From: Agathobaculum sp. NTUH-O15-33
GTDB lineage: Bacteria; Bacillota; Clostridia; Oscillospirales; Butyricicoccaceae
NCBI RefSeq assembly: GCF_033193315.1
Contig: NZ_CP136187.1
Span: 3,107,501-3,171,500, forward strand
Length of the DNA: 64,000 nt
Reading direction: 5' to 3'
Position 1 is the first letter of the stretch; every line of letters starts with the position of its first letter. Below the pieces are notes generated by a model. The model searched no databases, was not told the DNA's origin, and worked only from the letters and a program-made list of their open reading frames with translations. Both the position numbers and the translations under genes were made by a program. Positions 19,002 to 28,086 of this stretch are shown here, in pieces.

Positions 19002-19490
19002 TCAGGCTTCCATCAGCGCTGTAAAGCGGGCGGCGAGCGCGGCGGCGCTCGCCGCCCCGAGCAGGCTGTTTACCGCCCCTTCTGTTTGGAACAGGTCCAT
19101 CAGCCGCCCCAGAACGTCAATCTGCATACTGGGATCGCTAATGGCCAGCATGACCAACAGGCGCACCGCGCCCTGCCGGTCGGGCTCGCCCATGAGGCAA
19201 AACGGGACCGGTTCGCGCAGCCGGCCGATGGCAATGGCCGACTGCTTGACATGCACGGCGTCCGTATGCGGAATGGCCACGAAGCAGTCATACAATTCCA
19301 GACCGGTCGAAAAGACCTGCTCCCGCTGGCAGACCGCGTTCGGATAGCTGGGATGGACGTAGCCCGCGTCAAGCAACGGTTTGGCGGTGGCAAGAATCGC
19401 CTGCCGCCGGTCCGCCGCGTCGATCCCGACGGTCACCAGCCCCGGCTCAAATATGATTTGATTCATCAGCAGCTTTGCTTCGGTTCCCAT
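19002..19490 (-). CDS. PTS EIIA component, galactitol/fructose type
   Basis: 162 residues. PTS_EIIA_2 family: YVHPSYPNAVCQREQVFSTGLELYD followed by AIPHTDAVHV, whose histidine takes phosphate from HPr. It should pass phosphate to the EIIB at 20705. It is encoded divergently from the deoR-EIIB-EIIC operon with a shared 330-bp AT-rich intergenic region. ATG 19490 follows AAGAGGGAAGC. Confidence 0.9.
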   Translation of the reverse strand: MGTEAKLLMNQIIFEPGLVTVGIDAADRRQAILATAKPLLDAGYVHPSYPNAVCQREQVFSTGLELYDCFVAIPHTDAVHVKQSAIAIGRLREPVPFCLMGEPDRQGAVRLLVMLAISDPSMQIDVLGRLMDLFQTEGAVNSLLGAASAAALAARFTALMEA

Positions 19491-19742
19491 ATGCTTCCCT
19501 CTTTCTTACGGCAAAACCGGGCGGATCTTTTATTTTCTTCACTATAGCACGCAGCCAGAACAAAGTAAAGAAAAACCAAAAATCAAAAGTAATAAAAATA
19601 GAAAACAAAAATGAACGTATATACCAAAGCAACTAGCAAGTATTATAAATAACCTCGTTTTTCTTGTCAAATATGCACGAATAATTGCGGTTTTCAACAA
19701 ATTTTTGCCCGTTTTTTCCACACCAAGCATTGCCTTACCTGC

Positions 19743-19771
19743 TTGACACCGATTTGCATCGGCCGTATAAT
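19743..19771 (+). promoter_or_regulatory. PTS operon promoter with palindromic operator in the spacer
   Basis: TTGACA (19743-19748), 17 bp, TATAAT (19766-19771). The spacer contains the dyad CCGAT-TTGC-ATCGG (19749-19762), placed to let a repressor block RNA polymerase. The DeoR-type regulator encoded first in the operon is the likely ligand. The rest of 19491-19742 is AT-rich with no gene; it must also hold the EIIA promoter. Confidence 0.7.
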
Positions 19772-19820
19772 AGTCAAAAACCAAAACATAAAACAAATAT
19801 ATCAAAAGGAGGATGACAGC

Positions 19821-20606
19821 ATGGCGACGGAAAGAGAAGGCTATATCCTTCAAAAGATACAAGAAGAAAAGCGTGTGAAGGTCGCGGAGCTTGCGGAAGC
19901 GCTCGATGTAACGCCGGAGACCATTCGCAAGGATCTGACCGAGCTGGAGGAACGGCGCCTTTTGCAGCGCGTGCACGGCGGGGCGGTGGCCTTATCCTAT
20001 TTCAAATCCTCCGAACCGGCCTACGCGGACAGAAGCCAAGTGCAGATCGAAGCAAAACAGCGCATCGCCGCAGAGGTCGCGAAGGAGATTCTGCCCGGCG
20101 AAACGCTGCTGATCGACAATGGATCGACCGTTTACGAACTGGCCAAGCTGCTGCGCGATATCCCGCAGTTGACCGTGATCACCCCGTCGATCAAAATCGC
20201 CATGGAGTTTTTGAAAAACCCCTCCTCCAAGGTATTGCTGCTGGGCGGCTGGCTGCGCACGACCGAGCCCTCCACCGTGGGCGACGTGACGCTGAATCAG
20301 CTCAAGGGGCTGCACGTGAATAAGACGATCCTTTCGGTCGCCGGACTGTCGGCCGAACACGGCTTGACCGAGTATTTGGAGGAGGACGCGGCCATCAAGC
20401 GGCAGGCGCTGGCATGCGGTGAAAAAAACATCGTTCTGGCCGATCACACCAAGCTGGACGTTACGGCGCTTTTGACCGTCGCCCCCATCGACGAGATCGA
20501 CGAGGTGTATGTGGACGGCGAGCCGGACGATCCCAAGCTATTTGCAATACGGGACAAGGGCGTTCATGTAGTCTGCGTACCGGCGGCGGAACAGCAAAAA
20601 AAGTGA
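19821..20606 (+). CDS. DeoR-family sugar-phosphate-responsive repressor
   Basis: 261 residues. N-terminal DeoR helix-turn-helix (REGYILQKIQEEKRVKVAELAEALDVTPETIRKDLTELEERRLLQRVHGGAV). The C-terminal DeoR sensor domain binds phosphorylated sugars (LLIDNGSTVYELAKLL, VLLLGGWLRTTEPSTVG). Start ATG 19821 follows AAAAGGAGG. Expected to repress this operon until the imported phospho-sugar accumulates. Confidence 0.92.
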   Translation: MATEREGYILQKIQEEKRVKVAELAEALDVTPETIRKDLTELEERRLLQRVHGGAVALSYFKSSEPAYADRSQVQIEAKQRIAAEVAKEILPGETLLIDNGSTVYELAKLLRDIPQLTVITPSIKIAMEFLKNPSSKVLLLGGWLRTTEPSTVGDVTLNQLKGLHVNKTILSVAGLSAEHGLTEYLEEDAAIKRQALACGEKNIVLADHTKLDVTALLTVAPIDEIDEVYVDGEPDDPKLFAIRDKGVHVVCVPAAEQQKK

Positions 20607-20704
20607 AACAACCATTTCTCCGCGCGGGAGATCAACGATACGGATGGGAGGGATAACCGACAGGAACGGGTAACGACAAAACTGAAATAAAGGAGGTAGG
20701 TGTT

Positions 20705-21007
20705 ATGAAGCCAACGATTCTAGTGTGCTGTGCAAGCTCGATCGCGACATCGACCGTGATCGCCGTCAAGGTACGCGAAATCATGGAGGACAGAGGATTC
20801 GACGTAACGGTGGCGCAAAGCTCGTTCGCGGAAATGTCGTCCAAGGTCGAGATGGTGCATCCCTGTCTGATCATGGTCACCGGCGCGGTGACCGCGCCGG
20901 TGGGCATTCCGCTGCTGGTGGCAACGCCGTTTTTGACCGGTATTGGCAAGGACAAGGTGATCGAACAGATGTGTGAGATCGTTCAAAGCGCCTTGTCGGG
21001 CGGATAG
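20705..21007 (+). CDS. PTS EIIB component, galactitol type
   Basis: 100 residues. The LVCCASSIATSTVIAVKV loop near the N-terminus holds the phospho-accepting cysteine of lactose/galactitol-type EIIB domains. It takes phosphate from EIIA and gives it to the sugar during import by EIIC. RBS AAAGGAGGTAGG. EIIC starts 11 bp after the stop. Confidence 0.92.
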   Translation: MKPTILVCCASSIATSTVIAVKVREIMEDRGFDVTVAQSSFAEMSSKVEMVHPCLIMVTGAVTAPVGIPLLVATPFLTGIGKDKVIEQMCEIVQSALSGG

Positions 21008-21018
21008 GAGGAATTACG

Positions 21019-22311
21019 ATGGATCAATTCCTAGCATTCGTGAAAGGCATTTCACAAGCGCTGCTAAACCTGAACTCCTTTGTGCTGGTGCCGCTTTTTC
21101 TGCTGCTGATGGCGCTGATCATGGGTGCGAGATTCAGCAAGGCCCTGCGCGCGGCGCTTACGGTGGGCGTGGGGTTTGTCGGCGTGGCAACGCTGACCGA
21201 CCTATTTTTTACCGTGCTGGCCCCGGTGACGCAATCGATGGTGGAAAAATGGCAGCTATCGCTCAACGTGATCGACGTAGGCTGGGGGCCGTTTATGAGC
21301 GCGATCTGGGCGCTGCCCATGTCGCTGCTCATGCTGCCGCTGTTCGTCGTGCTCAACGTGGTACTGCTTCTGATCCATTTTACCGATACGCTGGATATCG
21401 ACCTATGGAACTACGCGCTTTGTTTTTACGCGGGTATGTTCACCTATGTATCGACCGACCATAACATGGTGCTTGCCATATTGGCGTTTGCGGTGTGCGT
21501 TTGCATCATTCTCAAGCTGGCCGACCTGATCGCCCCGCGCACCGAGGAATTTTTCGGCCTGCCCGGCATCTCGTTCCCGCAGCTTGTATCCATCGCCTTT
21601 ATGCCGATCGGCTGGGCGCTGGCCAAGCTGCTGGATAAGATACCCGCGTTTCGCAAGCTGGACGGCGATCCGGAATCGCTGCGCAAACGGTTTGGCATTT
21701 TCGGCGAGCCGATCTTCATGGGCTTTGTGATTGGATTGGCGATCTCGCTGCTCGCGGGTCAAGGCGTCGGCGCCTCGCTGGGCGTTGGCATGACGATGGC
21801 GGGCGTCATGGTGCTGCTGCCGCGCATGGTCTCCGTGCTGGTCGAGGGCCTGAGTCCGCTCAGCGAAACCATACGCGAACGCTTTGAGAAATGGATGCCC
21901 GGCAGAAAGATCCGCATCGGCTTGGATACCGCGGTCATCATCGGCAATCCGTCCACGCTGGCGGCCAGTATCATGCTGGTGCCGGTGGCCCTGCTGCTGG
22001 CGGCGGTGCTGCCGTATAACCGGGTCATTCCGTTCGCAGATCTGGCGAGTATCGCGTTCGCGATCTGCCTGATTACGCCGTTTGTCAAGGGCAACGTGAT
22101 CAAGCTGTTCATTATCGGCGCGCTGATCATCGCGTTCGTCATGCTGCCCATTTCCACCTTGGTCGCGCCCGAGATAACCGCGATCGTGCAGGAGGCGAAC
22201 ATGTTCAGCCTGCCGGAGGGCTTCGGCACCGCGAGCATGGTCACCTCGTTCGTGGACGGCGCCAACCCCATCAGCTTTGTTGTGTACCACATTTTCTCGC
22301 TATTTGCTTAA
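21019..22311 (+). CDS. PTS EIIC component, galactitol type
   Basis: 430 residues, about nine to ten membrane segments, GatC family. It forms the sugar channel of the PTS. A conserved GxP region lies near the end (EGFGTASMVTSFVDGANPISFVVYHIF). The sugar is not identifiable from sequence; the neighbouring aminotransferase hints at an amino or keto sugar derivative (inference). RBS GGAGGAATTACG. Confidence 0.92.
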   Translation: MDQFLAFVKGISQALLNLNSFVLVPLFLLLMALIMGARFSKALRAALTVGVGFVGVATLTDLFFTVLAPVTQSMVEKWQLSLNVIDVGWGPFMSAIWALPMSLLMLPLFVVLNVVLLLIHFTDTLDIDLWNYALCFYAGMFTYVSTDHNMVLAILAFAVCVCIILKLADLIAPRTEEFFGLPGISFPQLVSIAFMPIGWALAKLLDKIPAFRKLDGDPESLRKRFGIFGEPIFMGFVIGLAISLLAGQGVGASLGVGMTMAGVMVLLPRMVSVLVEGLSPLSETIRERFEKWMPGRKIRIGLDTAVIIGNPSTLAASIMLVPVALLLAAVLPYNRVIPFADLASIAFAICLITPFVKGNVIKLFIIGALIIAFVMLPISTLVAPEITAIVQEANMFSLPEGFGTASMVTSFVDGANPISFVVYHIFSLFA

Positions 22312-22326
22312 AACAGGAGGTGCAAG

Positions 22327-23657
22327 ATGCAAAATTACCCCAATAGCTTTGATACGGCCACGGAGCAGGCGCTCAAAGAGCATGTGATGTTCGGCGGACC
22401 GTGGCGCGGGCCGCTGATCGTGCGCGGCGAAGGCGTTTACTGCTACGACCGGGACGGCAAGGCGTATTTGGATTTTGAATCGCAGGCATGGTCGCTGGCG
22501 CTGGGCTTTGGCAACAAGGAAGTGATGAACGCGGCGTTCGAGCAAGCGCAGTTTCTCTACCACATGAAGGGCGGCCTAAACACCTTCCCCCGCCTCAAGC
22601 TGGTCGATAAGATATTGAGTCTCGTGCCGGACGGCTTCGATCGCGTTTCGTTTGAGCCCAGCGGCTCGATCGCCAACGAAGCGGCCATGAAGATCGCCAT
22701 GATCAACCAGCCGGACGCGCGGTATTTTATCAGCCTATACCATGCTTTCCACGGCAACACGCTGGCAACCTCGGCGGCGGGCTGGCACGCGACCAAGGCC
22801 AAGGGCACCTACGGCGGCGGTAAAAAGTACATTGGCTTTATGCAGAATTTCGTGCGCGTTCCAAACCCGTACTGCTATCGCTGCCCCTACGGCAAAGAGT
22901 GCGGCAGCTGCGATTACTTATGTGCGCGGGAACTGCGCAACACCATACAATACGGCGTATCCGGCCCGGTGGCGGCGGTCATTTTGGAGCCGGTGCAGGG
23001 CAGCGGCGGGCAGATTCCCTGTCCCCCCGGTTACCTCGCGCGCGTGCGGGAGATCTGCGACGAGTTTGGCACCCTGCTGATCTTCGACGAAATGCAAACC
23101 GGATTTGGCCGCTGCGGTACGATGTTCGCCATGGATCACTTCGGCGTTGTGCCCGATATTTTTACCATCGGCAAGGCGATGGGCAACGGCTTCCCGATCG
23201 CCGGCACAGTGATCAACAAAAAACTAAAGGGCTTTCAGGACGGAACGGACGATAATTTCACCTTCTGCAACAACCCGATGGCGCAAGCCGCCGCGCTCAA
23301 GACGATCGAGATCATGCTGCGCGACAAAGTGCCGGAGAACGCGAGGGCAATGGGCGAGGTGCTGACGAAGGGCCTGACCGAGCTGCAACAAAAATACCCG
23401 GTACTCGGCGATATACGCGGCCCGGGCCTACATATCGGCGTGGAGATCGTCAAGGACCCGGAAACCAAGGAGCCGGACGCGGCGCTGGCGGCGGCCATTT
23501 ATGAAAATGGTCTGGCAAACGGCGTGATCATGGGCCTTGCGGGTTCCTCCCCCATGTGATCAAGATCAAGCCTCCGCTGATCATTACGGCACAGCAATGC
23601 GCATCCTTTTTGGAACGCTTTGAGCGATCGCTTCAGCAGGCGACGCAGAAATCATAA
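22327..23657 (+). pseudogene. Class III aminotransferase (PLP), frameshifted near the C-terminus
   Basis: The first frame (22327-23559, 410 codons) carries the fold-type I aminotransferase core: FEPSGSIANEAAMKIA, LIFDEMQTGFGRCGTMFA (PLP Asp region), TIGKAMGNGFPIAGTVI with the PLP-binding Lys, and a Cys-rich insert CYRCPYGKECGSCDYLC seen in some 4-aminobutyrate aminotransferase-like enzymes. It stops at SSPM, but the expected C-terminus continues in another frame (HVIKIKPPLIITAQQ... to 23657). One C missing from the C5 run at 23549-23553 explains it. The stop removes only about 35 residues, so a truncated enzyme cannot be excluded. Substrate unknown. Confidence 0.85.
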
Positions 23658-23814
23658 GGAGAGATTTGAAGATGCAGAGGAACGGAAAATCAAAAAACAC
23701 AGGTTGCTGTGTGCAGATTTCCTCCGTGGTGTGTGGCAATACCCAAAGTTCATCTGTATCAACAATCTGTGTTTGTTTCAGTATAGCATGAAGTCGCAAG
23801 GCTTACAACAAAAA

Positions 23815-23861
23815 AAGATGGTCACGCCGCGACTTCTTCCGCGGCGTGCCCATCTTTTTTG
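23815..23861. terminator. Bidirectional terminator after the PTS operon
   Basis: AAAAAAGATGGTCACGCCGCG / CGCGGCGTGCCCATCTTTTTT, almost perfect stem with A and T tracts on either side, so it can serve both converging transcripts. The stretch 23658-23814 shows no gene. Confidence 0.9.
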
Positions 23862-23907
23862 TTGTTATTCCTACGTTAGGCTATGGCTTATTCAGGTGAA
23901 CAGGAAC

Positions 23908-24510
23908 TTATTTCGGCATGTGTTTATTGGCCACGCACAGCAGCGCCAGCACCACGGCCAAGCCGCCCAGTATCCAGAACAAAAGCGGGGAAAAAAGCTC
24001 CGGCATGGTAACGTACACATTACGCGCCCCTGCCACCAGCACCGGCACCAGCGCGGGCAGACAGATCTGCAAGGGCGAAGCGTAGAAACCGCCCCAGCGG
24101 CGGCGGGATCTCTTTGCCGATTCTTCAGACATGCGCACCTGCTCGTAATCGATGCCGACCGAAGCGCCTGCAAGGAACTGCGACGCAATACACACCGCGC
24201 TGATCACGGCCAGCAAGCCGATATAGAGATGCGCCGCACGATCCAGCCCAAACAGCAGCAGCATAAAGGCCACCAGCGGACACAGCAGGTACCAAATGCG
24301 CAGGCCGACCACATACCGCTGCACCTTTTTTGCGGGCTCCGCCGGTTTGGATGTGACGGCAACCTCGGTTTTCATTCGCGCGAGCGTTTCGCGGCAATCC
24401 GGGCAGTTTTGTAAATGCTCCTCTACCAGCGCCGCCGTTTCCGGGCTGACAAGGTCTTCCGCGTAGAGCGAAAGCAGATCGCCCGTTACCTTACAATTCA
24501 GCTGACTCAT
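23908..24510 (-). CDS. Zinc-finger anti-sigma factor, membrane-bound
   Basis: 200 residues. The N-terminal zf-HC2-type motif (LVEEHLQNCPDCRETL, with Cys in LNCKVTGDLLSLYAEDL) binds the sigma factor. Four or so hydrophobic segments follow (YLLCPLVAFMLLLFGL, LYIGLLAVISAVCIASQFL, ICLPALVPVLVAG, LLFWILGGLAVVLALLCVA). ATG 24510 overlaps the stop of the sigma gene (ATGA), so the pair is made together. It should hold the sigma factor at the membrane until an envelope signal appears. Confidence 0.88.
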   Translation of the reverse strand: MSQLNCKVTGDLLSLYAEDLVSPETAALVEEHLQNCPDCRETLARMKTEVAVTSKPAEPAKKVQRYVVGLRIWYLLCPLVAFMLLLFGLDRAAHLYIGLLAVISAVCIASQFLAGASVGIDYEQVRMSEESAKRSRRRWGGFYASPLQICLPALVPVLVAGARNVYVTMPELFSPLLFWILGGLAVVLALLCVANKHMPK

Positions 24511-24995
24511 ATGAAACCCTCCAATCGTTTCAGTAGTTCGTTTTTCTGGCGCATAAAGGTCACGCGGCACCATGTTTCGCTTTTGCCCAGCACCTCGCCG
24601 ATCTCGGCGAACGATTTTTCGCCGACCAGACGCAGGGCGAGTAAGCTTCGCTTTGGTTCGTCTAAGGATTCTATGAAACGCATCACCTCGCGCGCCGCTT
24701 CGCGGTCGCACACCGTTTGCTCGATATAAACGGTGCAGGCCGGGTCTTCGGCTTGCTCCGCCGTATACTGGCGCTTACCGATTAGCCGCAGGCATTCGTT
24801 CCGCGTGATGGTATACAGCCAAGTTTTCACCGAGCTGTCGCCCCGAAAGCCGTCCTCGGCGCGCAGCGCCCGCACGAAAGCGTTTTGCACGCCGTCCTCA
24901 GCTTCGGCGGAGCTGCCGCACAGCAGCAGCGCGTAGCGGTACAGCGGTTGGTAATACAACCGGTACAGCGCTTCAAAGTCCAATCTTCCCCGCAA
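24507..24995 (-). CDS. ECF sigma factor
   Basis: 162 residues. Region 2: FEALYRLYYQPLYRYALLLCGSSAEAEDGVQNAFVRAL; region 4: LLALRLVGEKSFAEIGEVLGKSETWCRVTFMRQKNELL. A TTG start at 24995 is chosen because AAAAGGAGGTG lies 7-8 nt upstream; the open frame extends 14 more codons without a ribosome site. Partner anti-sigma is the overlapping downstream gene. Confidence 0.87.
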   Translation of the reverse strand: MRGRLDFEALYRLYYQPLYRYALLLCGSSAEAEDGVQNAFVRALRAEDGFRGDSSVKTWLYTITRNECLRLIGKRQYTAEQAEDPACTVYIEQTVCDREAAREVMRFIESLDEPKRSLLALRLVGEKSFAEIGEVLGKSETWCRVTFMRQKNELLKRLEGFI

Positions 24996-25055
24996 GGCGG
25001 CCACCTCCTTTTCTCTTTTGCTTATTAGACCCGGCAAAACCCGGGCGCGTTACAA

Positions 25056-25083
25056 AAAAAAGAGGCCGGATGGCCTCTTTTTA
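25056..25083 (-). terminator. Terminator of the pilin-like gene
   Basis: Stem AAAAGAGGCC / GGCCTCTTTT with loop GGAT; on the minus strand it follows the pilin stop and ends in a T tract. Confidence 0.8.
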
Positions 25084-25833
25084 TTTATCCCACTTAATTG
25101 CTTTATCGTCCACTTTTATCTGCGGATAGCTCTTTCCATCTACACTAGCATTCTGCACAGTTCCTTTTCCTTGACCGGTTTTAGCAATTTCCCATTTTTT
25201 ATGGGCGTTTTGCTGAAGCTCATATGCAATAATATTCTTCGTTTGATTTTCATCTTTCGAATCAATCTTATTAAACACATAAATGTTCATTGTAGAACTC
25301 TTATCTGGCCAAGAAACACGAAAATCAAAATCATCATCCGTCAGACCTAGCGCCTTTTGAATTTCCTTGCGCACATCTGGTCCAAAGTTGGGCCCAGTCG
25401 AATCTAATTGCACTCTATTGCTTTTCCTAGTGCCATTTTCATTGTAGAAATAGCCTTTTACCGTGTCTAATTCCATAATTTTTTCAGGTTCCCGATTGAT
25501 CAAGGAAACACTGTTTGCTCCATGGATGGGGCAGCTTACCACGCCGCTTGTCGGATTATATCCATATATCCCGCCTGACGGACATAGCTTTTCCAGCTCA
25601 CCCACCGTAGCTGCAATGATAGCCAACCCAGCTTCTTCACTTTCCACTTTGGTGCCCATTAATTTTTCATAGGTGATAGCATGCTGCGCCGAAGTCTGGT
25701 TTGCCAGACAGGTGGCCGCTCTCGCCTTTTCCAACGACGAAGTAAATACCGGGATGGCGATCGCGACCAATACGCCAATGATCGCCACAACGATCAACAG
25801 CTCGGCCAGTGTGAAGCCTTTGCGTTTGCGCAT
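25081..25833 (-). CDS. Type IV prepilin-like protein
   Basis: 250 residues. The start KRKGFTLAELLIVVAIIGVLVAIAIP is a class III signal: prepilin peptidase would cut after the Gly, leaving N-methyl-Phe and the hydrophobic assembly helix. The globular part has four cysteines (ATCLANQ, EKLCPSGG, VVSCPIHG). Base composition is clearly more AT-rich than its neighbours, which suggests transfer. No pilus ATPase, platform protein or peptidase is nearby, so it probably uses machinery encoded elsewhere. Confidence 0.82.
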   Translation of the reverse strand: MRKRKGFTLAELLIVVAIIGVLVAIAIPVFTSSLEKARAATCLANQTSAQHAITYEKLMGTKVESEEAGLAIIAATVGELEKLCPSGGIYGYNPTSGVVSCPIHGANSVSLINREPEKIMELDTVKGYFYNENGTRKSNRVQLDSTGPNFGPDVRKEIQKALGLTDDDFDFRVSWPDKSSTMNIYVFNKIDSKDENQTKNIIAYELQQNAHKKWEIAKTGQGKGTVQNASVDGKSYPQIKVDDKAIKWDK

Positions 25834-26003
25834 CGCTATCCCCCCTTACTTATGATACGAATGGTATATATAATTATTATAGCAAAGCCCTGCGGTAACC
25901 GCAAGCGCATGCGCGTTTTTTCACCCCCCGCCCCGCCGCGGCATAGCATGGGTTAGCCGTGCACCCTTTTGTGTTCGGCAATCTACAAGCGAGGGCTGAA
26001 TCC

Positions 26004-26252
26004 ATGATGAATGAATCTTATTACTCGCTGCCCGAACTGCCCGAGGGCGGGCAGGCACGGGTGCGCGCTTTGCATTTAACGGGCGGCATGCGCCGCCGCC
26101 TGCAAGACCTTGGTCTGGTGGCGGGCACGCCGGTCACCTGTTTACAGCGCGCGGCCTCCGGCGACCCAACGGCGTATCTGATCCGCGGCGCGGTGATCGC
26201 CCTGCGGCAAACAGATGCTGAACAGGTCGAAATGGGGGTGGAGGACGCTTGA
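26004..26252 (+). CDS. feoA: FeoA, ferrous iron transport accessory protein
   Basis: 82 residues, SH3-like FeoA fold: ARVRALHLTGGMRRRLQDLGLVAGTPVTCLQRA...DPTAYLIRGAVIALRQTDAEQVEM. It assists FeoB. ATG 26004 follows GCGAGGGCTGAATCC; the open frame begins upstream at 25959 without a ribosome site. feoB starts with a TTG that overlaps the feoA stop (TTGA). Confidence 0.9.
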   Translation: MMNESYYSLPELPEGGQARVRALHLTGGMRRRLQDLGLVAGTPVTCLQRAASGDPTAYLIRGAVIALRQTDAEQVEMGVEDA

Positions 26253-27369
26253 ACGCCTCTACCAAAACGCCCGTGATCGCGCTGGCCGGTAACCCGAACG
26301 TTGGTAAGTCGACCGTTTTTAATTCATTGACCGGAAGTCACCAACACACGGGGAATTGGGCTGGCAAGACGGTGGTAAACGCGCACGGCTCGATGCGGTG
26401 CGGCGGCGAACGGCTTACCTTAGTCGATCTGCCCGGTACTTATTCCCTACGCGCCCGCTCGGAAGAGGAACGCGCCGCGCGCGATTTTCTTGTCAGCGGC
26501 GAACCGGACTGCACCGTGCTCGTGGCGGACGCCACCTGTCTGGAGCGCAACCTTATCCTTGTTTTGCAAGTGCTGGAAGTGACGCAAAACGTCGTTCTGT
26601 GCCTGAACCTAATGGATGAAGCGCGAAAAAAAGGCATCCAAATAGACGTACACGCGCTTCGGAACGAACTTGGCATACCCGTTATCCCCTGCGCGGCGCG
26701 GCGTGGGCAGGGCTTGCCGCAGCTACAACGGGCGGTGTGCCGCGCGCTGAGCGAGGGTGCGCCGGAAACCGTCGCCAACATCCGTTATCCGCGCCTGTTG
26801 GAGCAGGCCGCCACGGCGACCGGCTTACCGCGCGGCGCGGCGTTTGAGCGCCTGCTGGAAGCTCCGCCGGAGGGCATGACTGCCACCGAGGTAGACGACA
26901 TGCTGACCGCCTCCGCCGCGCTGCGCGCGGAAGAGATCGCCATGACCTGCGTACGAATTTCGCCCGCCGCCTACGAGCGCGACCGCCGCATCGACCGCGT
27001 GCTGCTCAGCCGCCGTTTCGGCGTGCCGCTGATGCTGCTTTTGCTCGCCGTTGTATTTTATATTACGCTGTTTGGCGCAAACATTCCCTCCGCGTGGTTG
27101 GGCGACCATTTACTTGCCCTGACCGAGCCGATCGCCGGTGCGCTGGCGGCCATTGGTCTGCCGCCTTTTATCGTTTCGCTGCTGGCGGATGGCGCGTGGC
27201 GCGTACTCGCCACCGTGGTATCCGTCATGCTGCCGCCTATGGCGATCTTCTTCCCCCTGTTTACCCTGCTGGAAGATGCGGGTTATCTCCCCCGCGTAGC
27301 CTTTCAGCTTGACCACGCCTTTCGCCGCGCGCACGCCTGCGGCAAGCAAAGTCTATCCATGTGCATGGG
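26249..27369 (+). pseudogene. feoB: FeoB ferrous iron transporter, 5' part, interrupted by a 26.5 kb element
   Basis: About 373 FeoB codons remain. G domain motifs: ALAGNPNVGKSTVFN (G1), VDLPGTYSL (G3), NLMDEARKKGI (G4). The first membrane segments follow, up to GYLPRVAFQLDHAFRRAHACGKQSLSMCMG. At 27362-27369 the sequence leaves FeoB and enters the integrated element; the frame runs on to 27880 as meaningless sequence antisense to the AbrB-like gene. The remaining membrane core resumes at 53832. Joining the two at TGCATGGG gives an in-frame gene of 1,944 bp. While the element is inserted Fe(II) uptake by this transporter should be lost. TTG start after GGAGGACGC. Confidence 0.93.
27357..27369. 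other. attL, left attachment site
   Basis: CCATGTGCATGGG here and CCATCTGCATGGG at 53819-53831 agree in 12 of 13 bases; the shared run TGCATGGG (27362-27369) is the probable crossover core. It lies in the FeoB codons for MCMG. Confidence 0.8.
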
Positions 27370-27415
27370 GCGAATAAGTTTGCAATTATTGGCGCGGCAT
27401 TCATGCAGTATAGAA

Positions 27416-27451
27416 AAGGATCGTTGCTTTTGCTTGCAACGATCCTTTTTC
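27416..27451. terminator. Terminator at the left end of the element
   Basis: GGATCGTTGC / GCAACGATCC with loop TTTTGCTT, A tract before and T tract after, so it can work both ways. It ends transcripts from the AbrB-like gene and those arriving from the host feoAB promoter. Confidence 0.88.
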
Positions 27452-27487
27452 TATGTATCCGTATATTGCAGGTCATTTTTTGTTAAA

Positions 27488-27736
27488 TCAAGAGTCCTGC
27501 TGGGTAATTTCTTTCATACAGGCCCGACACAAGTTTTTATCATGAAACCGTACGACATTTTTGGCGTTACCACAAAAAATACAGGCAGGTTCGTATTTTT
27601 TCAAAATTATTTGACTGCCATCTACATAGATCTCAAGCGCGTCTTTCACTTCAATATCAAGTGTCCTGCGCAGCTCGATCGGCAAAACGATACGCCCAAG
27701 CTCGTCCACTTTCCGTACAATACCAGTAGCTTTCAT
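27488..27736 (-). CDS. AbrB/SpoVT-like transition-state regulator with zinc-type tail
   Basis: 82 residues from ATG 27736. N-terminal AbrB DNA-binding fold: ATGIVRKVDELGRIVLPIELRRTLDI. The C-terminus holds CIFCGN and LCRAC, a likely four-cysteine zinc site. Such proteins bind DNA as swapped dimers and repress many promoters. GTG 27748 is an alternative start but lies only 2-3 nt from AAAGGAA. It is divergent from two small HTH genes across an operator-rich gap. Phages and the host both encode such regulators. Confidence 0.85.
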   Translation of the reverse strand: MKATGIVRKVDELGRIVLPIELRRTLDIEVKDALEIYVDGSQIILKKYEPACIFCGNAKNVVRFHDKNLCRACMKEITQQDS

Positions 27737-27793
27737 AAGGGGGTACACTTCCTTTTACATATATTAGTTTTTTATGTCCTTTGCTGTCTTCGC

Positions 27794-27838
27794 ATGGCCA
27801 AATATCGGCCATATTCTATGGCTATTATAACAGCCATA
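27794..27838. promoter_or_regulatory. Two operator-like dyads between the AbrB-like and first HTH gene
   Basis: ATGGCC-N7-GGCCAT (27794-27812) and TATGGC-N10-GCCATA (27817-27838). A third relative lies before the second HTH gene (28087-28107). The shared half-site suggests one regulator. Confidence 0.6.
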
Positions 27839-27866
27839 ATAGGATATGTAAAGGGGGCACTACATT

Positions 27867-28076
27867 ATGATTCACTATAGTCCTTTATGGGAAACTATGT
27901 CTAAGCAAAAAGCAACAACCTACACATTAAGACAAGTACATAAAATAAGCCATTCCACGGTTCAGCGACTACAAAACAACATGCCCGTTTCTACTTATAC
28001 ACTTGACAGGTTATGTTCTATTTTTCATTGTCAGCTAAAAGAAGTCGCAGAATATATTTCAGAAAACCAAACATAA
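27867..28076 (+). CDS. Small Cro/C1-type HTH protein, copy 1
   Basis: 69 residues. MIHYSPLWETMSKQKATTYTLRQVHKISHSTVQRLQNNMPVSTYTLDRLCSIF fits the short YozG-like HTH family in which nearly the whole protein is the DNA-binding fold. It is about 70% identical by eye to the next gene, so the two are a tandem duplication. RBS AAAGGGGG. Likely regulates the element through the nearby dyads (inference). Confidence 0.82.
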   Translation: MIHYSPLWETMSKQKATTYTLRQVHKISHSTVQRLQNNMPVSTYTLDRLCSIFHCQLKEVAEYISENQT

Positions 28077-28086
28077 ACTAATATGC

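Noticed and set aside
27370..27880. Extension of the feoB frame beyond attL
   Set aside because: Not FeoB sequence; it crosses a terminator and runs antisense to the AbrB-like gene. An accident of the insertion.
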